A DNA stretch of 64,000 nucleotides, from the NCBI GenBank assembly GCA_019802505.1, contig JAFMOC010000024.1, positions 804,001 through 868,000 on the forward strand, given 5' to 3'. Positions 42,111 through 54,150 of this stretch are shown here, one piece after another. A program made the position numbers and the translations under genes. The DNA comes from Corydoras sp. C115. Taxonomy: Eukaryota > Chordata > Actinopteri > Siluriformes > Callichthyidae. The notes below the pieces were generated by a model. It was not told where the DNA came from and searched no databases. It worked only from the letters and a program-made list of their open reading frames with translations. Positions within the stretch are counted from its first letter, which is position 1. Each line of letters starts with the position of its first letter.

Positions 42111-43075
42111 GATCTCCCCGTGTCCGTGTGGGTTTTCTCCAGGATCTCCAGTCACCTTCCATAGTTCAAAAACATGGATTCAATGTCAATTGGCTGCTCT
42201 AAATTGCCCCTATATAGTATGTGTGTCTGTGTGTGAGTTTGCCCAGCGATTGGTGCCCTGTCCTGAGTGTATATGCCCGAAAACGTCCCCCGGGATGGGC
42301 ACGGGGAACCTTACCCCCCCATGACCCTAGTAGAGAATTAAGTAGATGAATTAAAATGGATGGATGAATGGATATATTCAGAACATGCAGCTGCATTCCT
42401 GTAAGTAGTGCTTAGCTCGTCTGCCTCTTAGTGCTGGGGTTCTAAGTTCGAATACCAATCTGGGTGGAGTTTCCATGTTCTCCCTGGGTCTGTGTGAATT
42501 TTTGACAGGTTCTTCAGTTTCCTCCTACAGCCTAAAAGCATGTATTCAATGTAAACTGGCTGCTCTTAATTACCCCTATATACTGTGTGAGTGAGTGTGC
42601 CCAGCGATAGACTGGCACGCTGTCCTGGGTGTATCTACCCAGCGCCAAAAATGTTCTATCGTGGATGGGCATGGGGAACCATCACCCCCCTGTGACCCTA
42701 ATATAGGATTAAGTGTAAGATAATGGATGAAGGGATAGATTCCTTTGTATAGAATCACTGTAGGTATTGGTTAGCTTACCCACCTCTCAGCACCGGTTTG
42801 AATCCCAATTCAAGGTTTGAATCCCAATCTGGGTGGAGTTTCCATGTTCTCCCCGTGTCTGCCTGAGTTTCCTTTGGGTTCTCCAGTTTCGTCCTACAGA
42901 CCAAAAACATGGATTGAATGAGAATTGGCCACTCTTATACTCCCAGAATTGTCCCTATATAGTGTGTGTGTGAGTGAGTTTGCCCTGCGATGAATTGGTG
43001 CACTGTCCAGCACTTGAAATGTTCTCCCCACACGACACTAGTACAGGATTAAGTGAAAGATAATGAGATGAGATG
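42111..43075 (+). mobile_element. Three SINE-A copies, variant heads
   Basis: 42111-42372 (head-less), 42395-42735 and 42755-43075. The second is preceded by CAGAACATGCAGCTGCATTCCTGTAAG and the third by AGAATCACTGTAGGTATTGG in place of the usual GGCGGCACGGTGG. The same lead-in occurs at about 40684, suggesting a SINE-A subfamily with a different 5' end. Confidence 0.75.
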
Positions 43076-43659
43076 AGTCGAGTCTACTAGCGATTCCGAT
43101 TCAGCAGCAGCAGCATAATTAAATTCCCTTTTTTCGGGCTCAGAATTCCATATATAACACAAAAAAAGAAAAAAAGAAGGCTATATATAGCAGAAAAAAA
43201 TGTGGTCGATTTAATTTACTGCAAGCTAGCACTAACTAGTCACTTTGGAAAATGTAAACCCTCGGAAAGCTTCCCTCCTCCTCCCGTCTGCACTGAGCCC
43301 CACAGGTGAAGTTAGGTAATAATGGGGTTTGTAATGTAGTGGTGTCATTCTAATTATTATTCTGATCATGCACTTGGTCGGGTTTGGTAAAACCGTGCTC
43401 TGAATTTCAATTTGCTCTGACTTAAGGAAGGTCTAGGTCCCAGCATGTGATAATATCAATAAGTGTGTTCTATTAACCCTGCTCTGCACATTACAGCAGC
43501 TGTATCAAAATGAGTTATGGGGTAATTCCCAAAATCAGCCCCTAAGCAAAGGCAAGAAAGGAGAATCTTTAGCTTTTTAAAGCCAGCCTGTTAAAGGTTA
43601 GCAAAAAACATGAAATAAATCATAGTAATTATTTTTAATTTTTGATCATCTCCTTTGGT
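43076..43659. other. Low-copy AT-rich segment
   Basis: No recognised gene or repeat. Confidence 0.4.
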
Positions 43660-43935
43660 GATGGTGGTGTAGTGGTTAGCATGTTCTCCTCTCAGTGCTA
43701 AGGATTCCTGGTTCGAATCCCAATCTGGGTGGAGTTTCCATGTTCTCCCCATGTCCGCGTGGGTGGCATCGACCAAATAATACCTGCTCTGTGGTGGTAC
43801 TATTGGGGTTCTGACCATTAGAACAGAGTAAAGGGGATGTACACAGTATGTACAGTAGAACACAAACAGATGGACTACAGTCTGGAATTATAGAACTACA
43901 AAGTCCATCTTTTCACTAAGTGGAACTGATCCATT
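43660..43935. mobile_element. SINE-A head fused to MITE-T
   Basis: A + SINE-A head and part of the core (43660-43767, up to GTCCGCGTGGGTGG) is joined directly to a - oriented MITE-T piece (about 43770-43935). That piece has CAAATAATACCTGCTCTGTGG and GAACTACAAAGTCCATC. The MITE piece is half of the complete element at 37720. Confidence 0.8.
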
Positions 43936-43957
43936 AAACTATTAGAGGAAGAGAAAG

Positions 43958-44640
43958 GAGGTGGCTTGGTGGTTAGCACGTTCGCCTCTCAGTGCTGGGG
44001 ATCCAGGTTTGAATCCTAATCTGGGTGGAGTTTCCGTGTCTCTGGGTTCTCCAGTTTCCTCCCACAGTCCAAAAACATGGATCAAGGTCAATTGAATTTT
44101 CTAAATTGTCCCAGGCGGCACGGTGGCTTAGTGGTTAGCACGTTCGCTTCTCAGCGCTAGGGATTCCCAGTTCGAATCCCAATCTGGGTGGAGTTTCCAT
44201 GTTCTCCCCATGTCTGCGTGGGTTTCCTCCGGGTTCTCCGGTTTCCTCCCACAGTCCAAAAACATGGATCAAGTCAATTGAATTCTCAAAATTGCCCCAT
44301 ATAGAGTGTGTCTGTGTGAGTGAGTGTGTGCCCAGCAATGGATTGGCACACTGTCCTGGGTCTATCTGTCCAGCGCCCGAGACGTTCTCCCCTGGATGGG
44401 CATGGGGAACCCCACCGCCACCCTAATAGAGGATAAAGCGGGAGATAATGAATGAATTAATTAATAAATTGCCCCATATAGTGTGTGTTTGTATGAGTGA
44501 GTGTGCCCAGTGATAGTTTGGCACCCTGTCCTGGGTGTATCTGCCCAGCTCCCGAAGCGTTCTCCCCTGGATGGGCATGGGGTACCCCCCTCGTGACCCT
44601 AGTGGAGGATAAAGTAGAAGATAATGGGTGGATGGATGGA
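43958..44640 (+). mobile_element. SINE-A host copy split by another SINE-A
   Basis: The host runs from GGTGGCTTGGTGGTTAGC to TAAATTGTCCCA (44102-44113). It resumes as TAAATTGCCCCA (44465-44476) and ends AGATAATGGGTGGATGGATGG. Confidence 0.88.
44114..44464 (+). mobile_element. SINE-A nested inside SINE-A
   Basis: GGCGGCACGGTGGCTTAGTGG to AGATAATGAATGAATTAAT, flanked by the 12-bp duplication TAAATTGYCCCA with one difference. Same orientation as the host. Confidence 0.92.
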
Positions 44641-44975
44641 TCATCTCCCTTCAAAAATTCTTTCATCCAAACTTTCTCCATCTACATCTCCACCCTCCCC
44701 ATCTTCCTGGTTCGAATCCCAATCTGGGTGGAGAGTCCATGTTTTCCCTGTGTCCACATGGGTTTCTTTCGGTTTCCTCCCACAGTCCAAAAACATGGAA
44801 TTGAATTATCCAAATTGCCCCATATAGAGTGTGTTTGTGTGAGTGAGAGTGTGCTCAGCCATAGATAGGCATCCTGTCCTGGTTGTATTTGCCTAGCGCT
44901 CGAAACATTCTTCCTTCAGCACTTCCTTCATCCGAACTTTCTCCCTCTACATCACCCTCCTCATCTCCAGGTCTC
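44641..44975 (+). mobile_element. SINE-A body between ~50-bp direct repeats
   Basis: TTCTTTCATCCAAACTTTCTCC (about 44658) and CTTCCTTCATCCGAACTTTC (about 44923) begin two similar 50-bp segments. They flank a SINE-A piece (about 44702-44914, box B through GCTCGAAACATTC). The flanks are too long and too diverged for an ordinary target duplication. Confidence 0.7.
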
Positions 44976-45601
44976 TTGGCTTAAACGGGCGCTTTCAGCA
45001 GTCCAAGAGCACATATTTAATATCGCTATCTTTGACAGACAGAGGGCTTCATAAGCCCTGGCCCTTCTGTCTGAGCTCACCTGAGCCCTCGGAGCTTAAT
45101 TCAGCTTCCAAACGAGAGGGATCTCTAATAAGAAGAGAGATCTGGTCAGATCCCAATAGTGAGGCGGTACAGCGGGACATGCTCTAAAATAAAAGCACGG
45201 AATATGAACCCCGGTCGGTTTGTCAATTTCAGCAGCTGTTTCCCTGCAATCTGTTAAGTGCCAGTCCTCACTCAGGCACACGTGTAATAAATCTCAGGCT
45301 TTCACACCTGCCCATCTAGATTATGTTCAGTTCCTGAAAAATGCCACAGCTTAGATATTGTGTTTGCGACACGCGATTCTTCACCCTGAACTTGCGTGAC
45401 ATTTTCCTCTCGTTGCCAACTTTGTAGGTGATGCTACGGATTCTCTTTCCTAATAAAGACATGTTCGAATTGTGCTGTCAGATAGCGGAGGTCATGATAA
45501 GGCATCTGATAGCTCCATGAATCGATGGCTATGGAATCAGGGATGGATTTGGTTCTAGAACATTTGAAGTGCCCTCTCAGTGACCCATGCCACACTGCCA
45601 A
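44976..45601. other. Repeat-free block, candidate regulatory DNA
   Basis: About 600 bp of balanced, non-repetitive DNA next to dense repeats. No exon is recognised. The 45000-45320 part is the best candidate for conserved non-coding sequence. Confidence 0.4.
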
Positions 45602-45609
45602 GACTTTGG

Positions 45610-47078
45610 GGTAACACTTTGTGTACATCTGGTATTCAGAATGCTTTAATAACACATGCACAAAGCTTTATAAAGACTTCATAATGCTTTATAACACTTA
45701 GGCCTGTGTTAATGTACTTATGTTTCTAAACACATGCATAAATCTTATAAAGAATGTACCATAAGGCTTTATAACACAAAGTGACATTAACGCAATAAGG
45801 TATGAGAGGGTGTGCATTATTGTGTGTGGGTTGGGGGGGTTCCCCATGCCCATCCAAGGGAGAACATTTCGGGCGCTTGGCAGATACACCCAGGACTGGG
45901 CACACACTCACTCACACAGACACACACTCTATATGGGGCAATTTGGAGAATTCAATTGACTTGATGCATGTTTTTGGACTGTGGGAGGAAACCGGAGAAC
46001 CCAGAGGAAACCCATGCGGACACGGGGAGTACATGGAAACTCCACCCAGATTGGGATTCAAACCGGGAATCCCTAGCACTGAAAGGAGAACATGCTAACC
46101 ACTAAGCCTCCGTGCCACCCGACTTGAATTAATTCATAAATAATCTTTATAAACTTGAATTATTATTTTTTCCATTTTTTTGACAATTTTTTTTGCAGTA
46201 CACCTCTTTCCCATGATTTATTTACAATAATACACAACCTCAAGTGTCTTACTGCTTTTATAAAACATTTTCAAACACACTATGAAAAAAAATCAAGGTT
46301 TGATTTGTAAAGCCACTTATTAAATGCAAAATTGTTAATAAACTGGTCTTCCGCGACATAATCCTGTCCTGTTTAAAACTAAACACTGATCGCAGAGTAA
46401 CAGGATTCCGGCTTCTCCAACAATCCAACAATAACTAGTGGCCAAATTACAAAACAGCTGCAAAAGTGCTCATAGGGAAAATAATGTATAGTTTGTCACG
46501 CATGGGTACGAATGTATGTTATCGTCAATAATGTTACAGCTGGACAAATGCCTCAGCCAATCAGAATTAAGGACCAGAACTAGGAGCTTAATAAAATGCA
46601 TTATAAAATGTATATTTTTCAGCAATTATCATTTTATTATAGAGACCAATATAATATTGTCTTATAAAGTTTGTGTTAAACTATATTGTCCCCTAAAAAT
46701 GACTTTATAAGGCTGTTTATAAACACTTATAAGTTGTTGTTTATCATCTCTTTAAAGGAGATTACATTAGTTTACATTTAGTTTATATATATTGACTATA
46801 AAAGGATTATTAATGCTTATTAGAGACTTAAAAGTGAAATAATTTTGCTTAAAGTAAAAAAAAAGAAAAAAATCCAAAGTTTATATTAAAGCGCATTATG
46901 TTGCTTTGTGTTATAAGCTTTATTTATGTGATTATTAACATCTATGTACATTTAACAGAGGCTACAGACAAATGTTATTATGTATTAAATTATTATGTAT
47001 ATAATTATTGTAAATTAATATAAAAGTAATATGAATATGATATAAAGCTGAATACCAGAATTAATGTAAAGTGTTACC
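45610..47078. mobile_element. REP-AT, complete, hAT-like ends
   Basis: Left end GGTAACACTTT...TCTGGTATTC and right end (reverse complement) GGTAACACTTT...TCTGGTATTC are matching ends of about 28 bp. Flanks GACTTTGG (45602-45609) and GACTTGG (47079-47085) look like an 8-bp duplication with one base lost. The interior is AT-rich with many TTATAA and ATGCATTAT palindromes and no transposase. This fits a non-autonomous hAT-type element. A SINE-A (45832-46120) is nested inside. Confidence 0.65.
45832..46120 (-). mobile_element. SINE-A nested in REP-AT
   Basis: Starts at the G-run and GTTCCCCATGCCCATCC (no GATG tail) and ends AACCACTAAGCCTCCGTGCCACCC. The CA-rich and core parts are intact. Confidence 0.88.
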
Positions 47079-47386
47079 GACTTGGTTATTAAAATGCATT
47101 AAATTATTAGTAATGACTGACGGTGCAGAGGTCGTATGATGTAAAGTAGTCATGCAGGTTGTTTGTGCATGTCACAGGAAGCACGCCCTCTGCCTGAGTC
47201 ACATACTGCCACAGCATGCAGGACCTTGAACACACAGGAAGCCGGCGCTCTTATTTTTCATCCTGTTGGTCTTTAACCCAAAGCTAAGCGGAAAAACATG
47301 ACTCGACACTTCGAAGGGTTCAGCATTCGCCAAGGCTGATGGCATGATGGCGCACTTTTGAAGCTCGAGTAACACTGGCATCCCAA
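47079..47386. other. Low-copy spacer between REP-AT copies
   Basis: About 300 bp of balanced sequence (47100-47385). No gene recognised. Confidence 0.4.
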
Positions 47387-48360
47387 CACTTAACACTTAA
47401 CACTTTCTATACATCTGGCATTTATAATGCATTATAAACACATGCAAAATGCTTTATAACATGTGTCATAAGCCTTTATTAATGTACAGTACATGTATGT
47501 AGCCACACTTATAAAGTTATAAGGATATGACATAAGGCCTTATAACACTAAGTGACATAATGCATTATAAAATGCATGTTTTGACAGTTTATTAACATGT
47601 TAGCAGCATAAAGCTTTATAATGTTTGGCTAAATGAATGCCTCCCCTGAAATCAACTCCCTAAATGCTAATAACTGTTTATAAAAGCCTATAAGCACTTT
47701 TTACAGACATTATGTTGTGTTGTCATTTATAATGCATTATAAACACATGCAAAATGCTTTATAACATGTGTCATAAGCCTTTATTAATGTACAGTGCATG
47801 TACGTAGCCACACTCAGTTATAACAATATGACGTAAGGCTTTATAACAACACTAAGTGACCTAATGCATCATAAAATGCATGTTTTAACAGTTCATTAAT
47901 GTAGAAGAGATGTGTTATATATAAAACACTTTTTTTATTAATGTATATAGCTGTTTATAGCCACACATAAAGTTTTATAACAACACGACATAAGGCCTTA
48001 TAACACTAAGAGACAGAATGCATTATAAAATGAATGTTTTAACAGTTTATTAACTTATTAGCAGCATAAAGCTTTATAATGTTTGTGGTAAAGGAATGCC
48101 TCCCCTGAAAGTAACTCCCTAAATGCTAATAACTGTTTATAAAAACCTATAAGCTCTCTTCACAGAGATTCTGTAAAGTGTTGTCATTTATAATGAATTA
48201 TGTCAATCAGATGGCCTTAAGTCACGTTGTTACAACATTTTATAACTGTGATTAAGAAAATGTATGTACATTAACAGAGGCTCATGACAAAACCGTTAAG
48301 TCTGTAACTGTTAAGAAGACTTTATTAAGCTTTATGAACGTAATTATAATGAATGGATTA
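47387..48360. repeat. REP-AT with internal tandem units (~300 bp)
   Basis: TTATAATGCATTATAAACACATGC occurs at about 47429 and 47730, each followed by ATGTGTCATAAGCC, the GCAGCATAAAGCTTTATAATG and AATGCCTCCCCTGAAA motifs or part of them. A third partial unit follows from about 47930. The order of motifs matches 816-1290 and 51640-52337. Confidence 0.75.
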
Positions 48361-48976
48361 TAGGAACCAGATTGATAAATTATGCTGATTTTTAATATTT
48401 TTATTAATAATCTAATTACTTTTAATTAGAATAAATGTCGTTATCAAACTACAGTATCTATAATTTAAATGATGTGTTTATTATAAGCTGACAGATCCTT
48501 ATGAACGGCTTGATATTGGATTATATAATACATGCTCTGGCGTGTAATAATTATTACATCTGAGCAGATAGTCATGACCTAGTATTTTTAGGTAAATTAT
48601 CCTAATTAAGCATTTCAATCAGTCATTTGTACCTTTTTTATTATCTTGCCTTTGTTTGTTATGTAGACCATCATTTTATTCAAGTTCTTAATATTTTGTA
48701 TTTATTCCCCCACTGTAATTGTTTCCCACCCAAAAGACAGCTAGATGGCCAAGCCACTGCTTAAATTACGACTACAAATTATTTATACAATTATGTACAG
48801 TAATATATTATATTTATTTATTTATGGTTGCAAAAATCGATGTTTAATGTAATAAATTTAGTTTATATGTTTTTAATTTCTATATTGAGTTAAAGAACAC
48901 CATCATACTGAATCTTTATATATTTTTCTCTATTCAGAATAAATCAATAGTCAAATATTAATATAAATAATAAATG
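48361..48976. other. Very AT-rich spacer
   Basis: No gene or defined repeat recognised. Long A/T-only words. Confidence 0.4.
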
Positions 48977-49290
48977 AGGGTGGTGTGGTGGCTTAGTGGT
49001 TAGCACGTTAGCCTCTCAACACTAGGGATTCTGGGTTCGAATCCAAATCTGGGCGGAGTTTCCATGTTCTCACCGTGTCCGTGTGGGTTTCCTCCGGTTT
49101 CTCCAGTTTCCTCCCACAGTCCAAAAACATGGATCAAGGTCAATTGAATTTGCCCAGTGATAGATTGGCGCCCTGTCCTGGTTGTATCTGCCCAGCACCC
49201 GAAACATTGTCCCCTGGATGGGCATGGGGAACCCCCCTGCGATCGCGACCCTAGTAGAGGATAAAACAGAAGATAATGGATGGATGGATG
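48977..49290 (+). mobile_element. SINE-A
   Basis: GGTGGTGTGGTGGCTTAGTGG to GGATAAAACAGAAGATAATGGATGG, box B GGTTCGAATCC. AATAAATA on both sides may be a short target duplication. A deletion removes part of the CA-rich segment. Confidence 0.88.
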
Positions 49291-49950
49291 GAATAAATAA
49301 TTGCTGCGATCAGGCTCATTACACCAGGGCAAGCAAACCAACCAATTGCCTAGGGCTCCTAGTTGGGCTGGGGCCCCACCAGGCATTTGTAGGCTTTGTA
49401 TTGAATTCCCTTAAGGAGGCCCCTCCCAGTAATTGCTTAAAATAACTACACAACCTGCACTTTTTGTAGGTTGTTAGCGTTTGTGTTGAATGTGTTTTTT
49501 TGCATTGGATAAAAGTGTTGCCTGGGGCCCTCGGAATACCTTGAAACAGCCCTCACCATGAGGCACATGTATGTAGGAAAGGGTATATGGTGGAAGGAGG
49601 AGTGCATTGCAATGAGAAATGTTGAAGAGTTGGGTGGCGAGAAGTGTAATGGCCTTCAGGTGTTGATGGCTTCAGTCCTGATGTAGCAGAGGCAGCAGCC
49701 AGATGGAAGATGAGGCAGTGAGCTGGCTCTCAGTCAATCACACTCGTTCTCACCTGCGTTCTCACTCTAGCACAATGTAGAACGATCCCAGACGTTTGCA
49801 CCTGGTCCATGTGTGGGCTGATAATCCATACATTGTGTTCCAGTCTATCTTTAGTGTCTACAGAGAATTATGGGTATGGTGATGGAAGATGTGAGGCCAG
49901 TCTAAATGATCACTGCCATGTGGGATACAGATTTACATTAACATTACATT
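49291..49950. other. Unclassified, possibly old repeat
   Basis: 49330-49545 has an inverted feel (AATTGCCTAGGGC and GGGGCCC... versus GCCTGGGGCCCTCGG), suggestive of a decayed DNA element. The rest is low-copy. No gene. Confidence 0.35.
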
Positions 49951-49952
49951 AC

Positions 49953-50900
49953 ATTTACGTTTGGTCATTTAGATGACGCTTGTAACGACTTACCAGTATC
50001 CAACAAGTACCCATTGATGGCTGGGGTCAGAACACAGGGTCAGGACTGATTCAGCACTCTGAAGCAATAAGGGTTAAGGGCCTTGCTCAAAGGCCAACAT
50101 TGGGAACTTCAATAGACGTTGGATTTAAACCCCCAACCTTCAACCAATACCCACTTAGCTACCCCATCCATAATTTGTTCTCTACTATGCTACAATTATA
50201 TATAATGACACAAAATATACCATCAATAACTTTATCGTAATTAATATCATCATAGTGTTTGTGATATTTGATGTTCTCCCACTTGAAAATTGCTTTGGAT
50301 AAAAGCGTCGGCTTATTGACTAAACGTAAATGATGTATTATTATCCAGCTATTTAAGGTGAAGTTAAATTGAACCTATGTATCTAGCAATAAGGGTTAAT
50401 GGCCTTGCTCAAGGGCCCACATTGGGAATTTCAATAGCTGTGGGATTTGAACCCCCAACCTTCAACCAACAGCCCAATACCCAATTACCCCTACCAACTT
50501 AACTACCCCATCCATATTATGTTATGTTCTAAGCTCTGATTATTTATAATGACCCAAAGAATAAAGGGCGGCACGGGGGCTTAGTGGATAGCACGTTCTC
50601 AGTGCTAGGGATTCCTGGTTCGAATCCCAAACCGGGTGGAGTCTCCATGTTCTCCCCGTGTCTTTGTGTGGGTTTCACCCCCCCCCCCCCCCCCGACCCT
50701 AGTACAGGATAAAGCGGAAGATAATGGATGGATGGATGGACACAAAAAATACCAACAATAACTTTTTCGTAATTAATATCATTAGAATGATTGTGATATT
50801 TGATGTTCTCCCATTTTAAAGTCGCTTTGGATAAAATGACTAAATGTAAATGATGTAGTATTATCCAGCTATTTAAAGTCAAGTTAAAATGAACCTAAAG
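49953..50900 (-). repeat. Duplicated SINE-V segment (~325 bp plus flanks)
   Basis: A - SINE-V (49953-50168: tail TTTGGTCATTTAGATGACGC, AATAAGGGTTAAGGGCCTTGC, head CTTAGCTACCCCATCC) is followed by a + tail (CTTTGGATAAAAGCGTCGGC at about 50292). AATAAGGGTTAAKGGCCTTGC recurs at about 50388 with the same downstream order. The flanking AACTTTWTCGTAATTAATATC and GTGATATTTGATGTTCTCCC occur at 50228/50261 and again at 50759/50793. This is a tandem duplication, with a SINE-A later inserted in copy 2. Confidence 0.78.
50567..50739 (+). mobile_element. SINE-A with large internal deletion
   Basis: GGCGGCACGGGGGCTTAGTGG head, box B GGTTCGAATCCC, then GTGTGGGTTTCA joined to a C-run and GACCCTAGTACAGGATAAAGCGG tail. 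Flanks GACCCAAAGAATA and GACACAAAAAATA may be a diverged target duplication. Confidence 0.83.
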
Positions 50901-51419
50901 ATCACATAGTATAGATTTGTATAAAGTCTGCATTTTGCTTCTTATAAGAATAACCCTGCAAAGTTTTCTGATGACACACAGCTTGTCGTGAGCTTTAGGA
51001 TTTGAATCCTACTGAACTATTGCTGATCTGTGAAGCAACAAGGCTTAGTGACACCGCTGTGGTTTTGATTCCAACACCATTCTTGCTGCGTGGCTCTGTG
51101 GGATGTTAGGCAGCAGGGTAGCAGGCCAGAATTAATGGGATTGGCATCTATCTGATTGATCAGTGCATTCTGATGGGAGGAAAACTGCCCTAGCGGGCAC
51201 AGCAAGAGAGAACACAAAAAGGAACACCACCGAGGGAGAGGCCACCACCCTGCTAAATGCAGCACCGTATGTGTGTATTTGGATGGAGTTAAAAAAAAAA
51301 AATTCTGTTCTTGCACTTCTTTCTTCAATGTGACATTGCCAGGTATAATTTTAGGTTTATTTATTTATATATTTATTAGATTTATTATTTTCTATTCATA
51401 TTTTAGTTTGTCAGGTCCT
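50901..51419. other. Low-copy spacer
   Basis: No recognised gene. The - frame at 51017-51328 lacks a domain. Confidence 0.4.
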
Positions 51420-51549
51420 CCTCTCATCTCTAATAGGGTCACGTGAGGGCTCGTCAACTTGCCCATCCAGGGGAGAATGTTCTAGGCTGTAGTCAAATAC
51501 ACCCAGAACAGGGCACTTATCCATCACTGGGAACACACACACACACACA

Positions 51550-51587
<38 letters not shown>

Positions 51588-51600
51588 TGGATAAGCGCCC
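51420..51600 (-). mobile_element. SINE-A fragment with TA microsatellite
   Basis: CTCATCTCTAATAGGGTCACG, GCCCATCCAGGGGAGAATG and CATCACTGGGAACAC identify the 3' part of SINE-A. A (TA)n run follows at about 51555-51584. Confidence 0.8.
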
Positions 51601-51639
51601 TATCCTGCGTGTATACAATAATTTTTACTAATAACCTTC

Positions 51640-52337
51640 TTAACACATGTTCACACTTCACCTAAATCTGGTATTCATAATGCATTATTAACACATTTAT
51701 AAATCTTTATAAAGTATTCATAATGCTTTGTTATACTTGTCATTTTTTGTTTATTTACATAACCACGCTCATAAAGTGTTATTAGAACATACCAAAAGTC
51801 TTTGTAACACAAAGTAACATAATGCATTATAAATTATATTTTAACTTTTTATCAACTTGTTATAAAGAACAGCAACATAACGCCTGATAACGTTTGTGTT
51901 TAACAAACGCGTTTCCTGAAAATGACTTTATAAGTGCTCATAACTGTTTATAAAAGCTTATAAGCTCACTTTACATAAAGTGTTGTCATTAATTACCTCT
52001 TTGAAAGAGACTGCATACACAATGACTTATACACAATAGACAGTAGTACACAACTTATAAAAGCTTATAAATGCTCTTTACAGACTTTAAGTAAAGTGGA
52101 ATCATTTTGTTTTCAGTAAGAATGTCTGAACATCCAAAGAATCAAATGTTTATGTAAGTGCAGATTATAATGCATTATGTCACTTTGGGTTATAAAGCCT
52201 GATGTCGGATTGTCATAACAATTGATGACCATGATTATTAACATCATGAACTTATTACAAATGTCATAAAGCGTTATGAATACTTTATAAATGCACTTAT
52301 AATGCATTATGAACACCGGATTCAGAGAAAATGTCAC
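51640..52337. mobile_element. REP-AT copy
   Basis: Left end TTCACCTAAATCTGGTATTCATAATGC and right end (reverse complement GGGTGACATTTTCTCTGAATCCGG, then TGTTCATAATGC) are similar inverted ends. The interior has the family motifs (AACATAATGCATTATAAATT, AAAGCTTATAAGC, AATGCATTATGTCACTTTG). Confidence 0.7.
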
Positions 52338-52667
52338 CCACATTTTTGTCTCTCTGGTGTTAGTGTTTCAAGCCACTCGGTTTCTCGGCTCAGTAACTGT
52401 GTGCTTAGCGAGGGGCCACGCGTAGCTGGAAACAGCAGCTAGCAGAATGAAGAGGATTATCCTGACAGCCGCCCTTTCGTTCGAATTGAATCAGTTATGT
52501 AACCTGATCGGATTTCGGGGGGTTTCACGCTAAGCTGACTGAAGTAACACTGGCCACTCTCATCTTCATTGTGTAACAAACACTGCACACAAGCTTTAAG
52601 CTGTACATTTCACATGTTCCTGCTTCCTCCCATTCTCCATAGTTCCATCTCTCTTCGTCTCGTTCTT
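52338..52667. other. Low-copy segment
   Basis: About 330 bp of non-repetitive DNA preceding the duplicated block. No gene seen. Confidence 0.4.
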
Positions 52668-52825
52668 CCTTACTTATTCATAAGATTTCATTCGGCACTC
52701 AGCTACTATTTTAAGTCTCCTACTCGCCTGCTCTATGTCGGTGCCAGGCCGTGTAAATCTGCTGGAGATAATGCCCTGTGTGCTGGTGGATGCCAGTTTT
52801 TGGAGTTGGGACCGCTGTTGTAATG
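52668..52825. repeat. Direct duplication, copy 1 (partner 54307-54468)
   Basis: TCGGTGCCAGGCCGTGTAAATCTGCT and AATGCCCTGTGTGCTG are shared with 54307-54468, 1.64 kb away, about 90% similar by eye over 150 bp. It is not SINE-A or REP-AT. It contains overlapping frames without domains. Confidence 0.9.
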
Positions 52826-54073
52826 CGAGCGTGTTCTCCATGCCCATCTAGGGGAGAACATTTCAGGCACTGGGTATATACACCCAGGACAGGATGCCAG
52901 TCACACAGAGACAAATTAGATATTCATAATGCATTAGAATATTTGTCATAAGCCTTCGTTAATGTTCATAAACACACTCATAAAGTGTTATAAGAACATG
53001 CCACAAAGCTTTATAACTCAAAGTGGCATAATGCATCATAAATTATAGATTTTAGCTGTTCATCAACTTATAATAGAGACCAGTGACATAAAGCCTAATT
53101 ATGTTTGTGTTTAATGAAGGCTGTTCCTTAAAATGACTTTGCTCATAACTGTTTATAAAAGCTAATAAGCTCTCTTTACAGACATAAGGTGAAGTGTACA
53201 TAATGACTAATAAAAGCTAATGAATGCTGGTTACATACTTTAAGTAAAGGGTAATCATCTTGTTTTAAGAAAGAAAGTTAAAGTTAAGTAAATTCATATT
53301 ATAATGCATTATGTCACTGTGTTATAAAGCCTTATGCCCTCCCAGGAGAGAACATCTGGATATATACACCCAGGACAGGATGCCAATCTGTCTCATTGTA
53401 AATCCCACAATTGTACAGACAATGTAGATATTCATAATGCATTATAAATGCATTTATAAATCTCTATAAAGTATTCATAATGCTTTATAATACTTGTCAT
53501 TAGCCTTCGTTAATGTTCATAGATGTACATAAACACACTCAGTGTTATAAGAACATGCCATAAGGCTTTAATAACACAAAGTGGCATTATAAATTCTATA
53601 TTTAACTGTTCATTACAGAGACCAGTGGCATAAAGCCTTATAACATTTGTGTTTACCGAATGCTTTTCCTTAAAATGACTGTCCTCATAACTGTTTATAA
53701 AAGCTTATAAGCTCTCTTTACAGGCATAAAACAAGTGTTAGCATTAATTACCTCTTGGAACGAGACTGCATACATAGTATATATTGAGTTATAAAAGCTT
53801 ATAATGTGTAATCATCTTGTTTTAAGTAAGATCGTTTAAACGTCCAAAGGAACATAATTTAAATAAATTCATATGATAACGCATTATGTGTTATAAAGCC
53901 GGGCACTCAATCACACATTGTACAGACAATGTAGATATTCATAGTGCATTATTAACACATTTATAAACCTTTATAATAACTTATATATGACTTATAAAAG
54001 CTTATAATGTGTAATAATCTTGTTTTAATTAAGATCATCTAAACATTCAAAAGATCAAAAGTTAAAGAAATTA

Positions 54074-54150
<77 letters not shown>

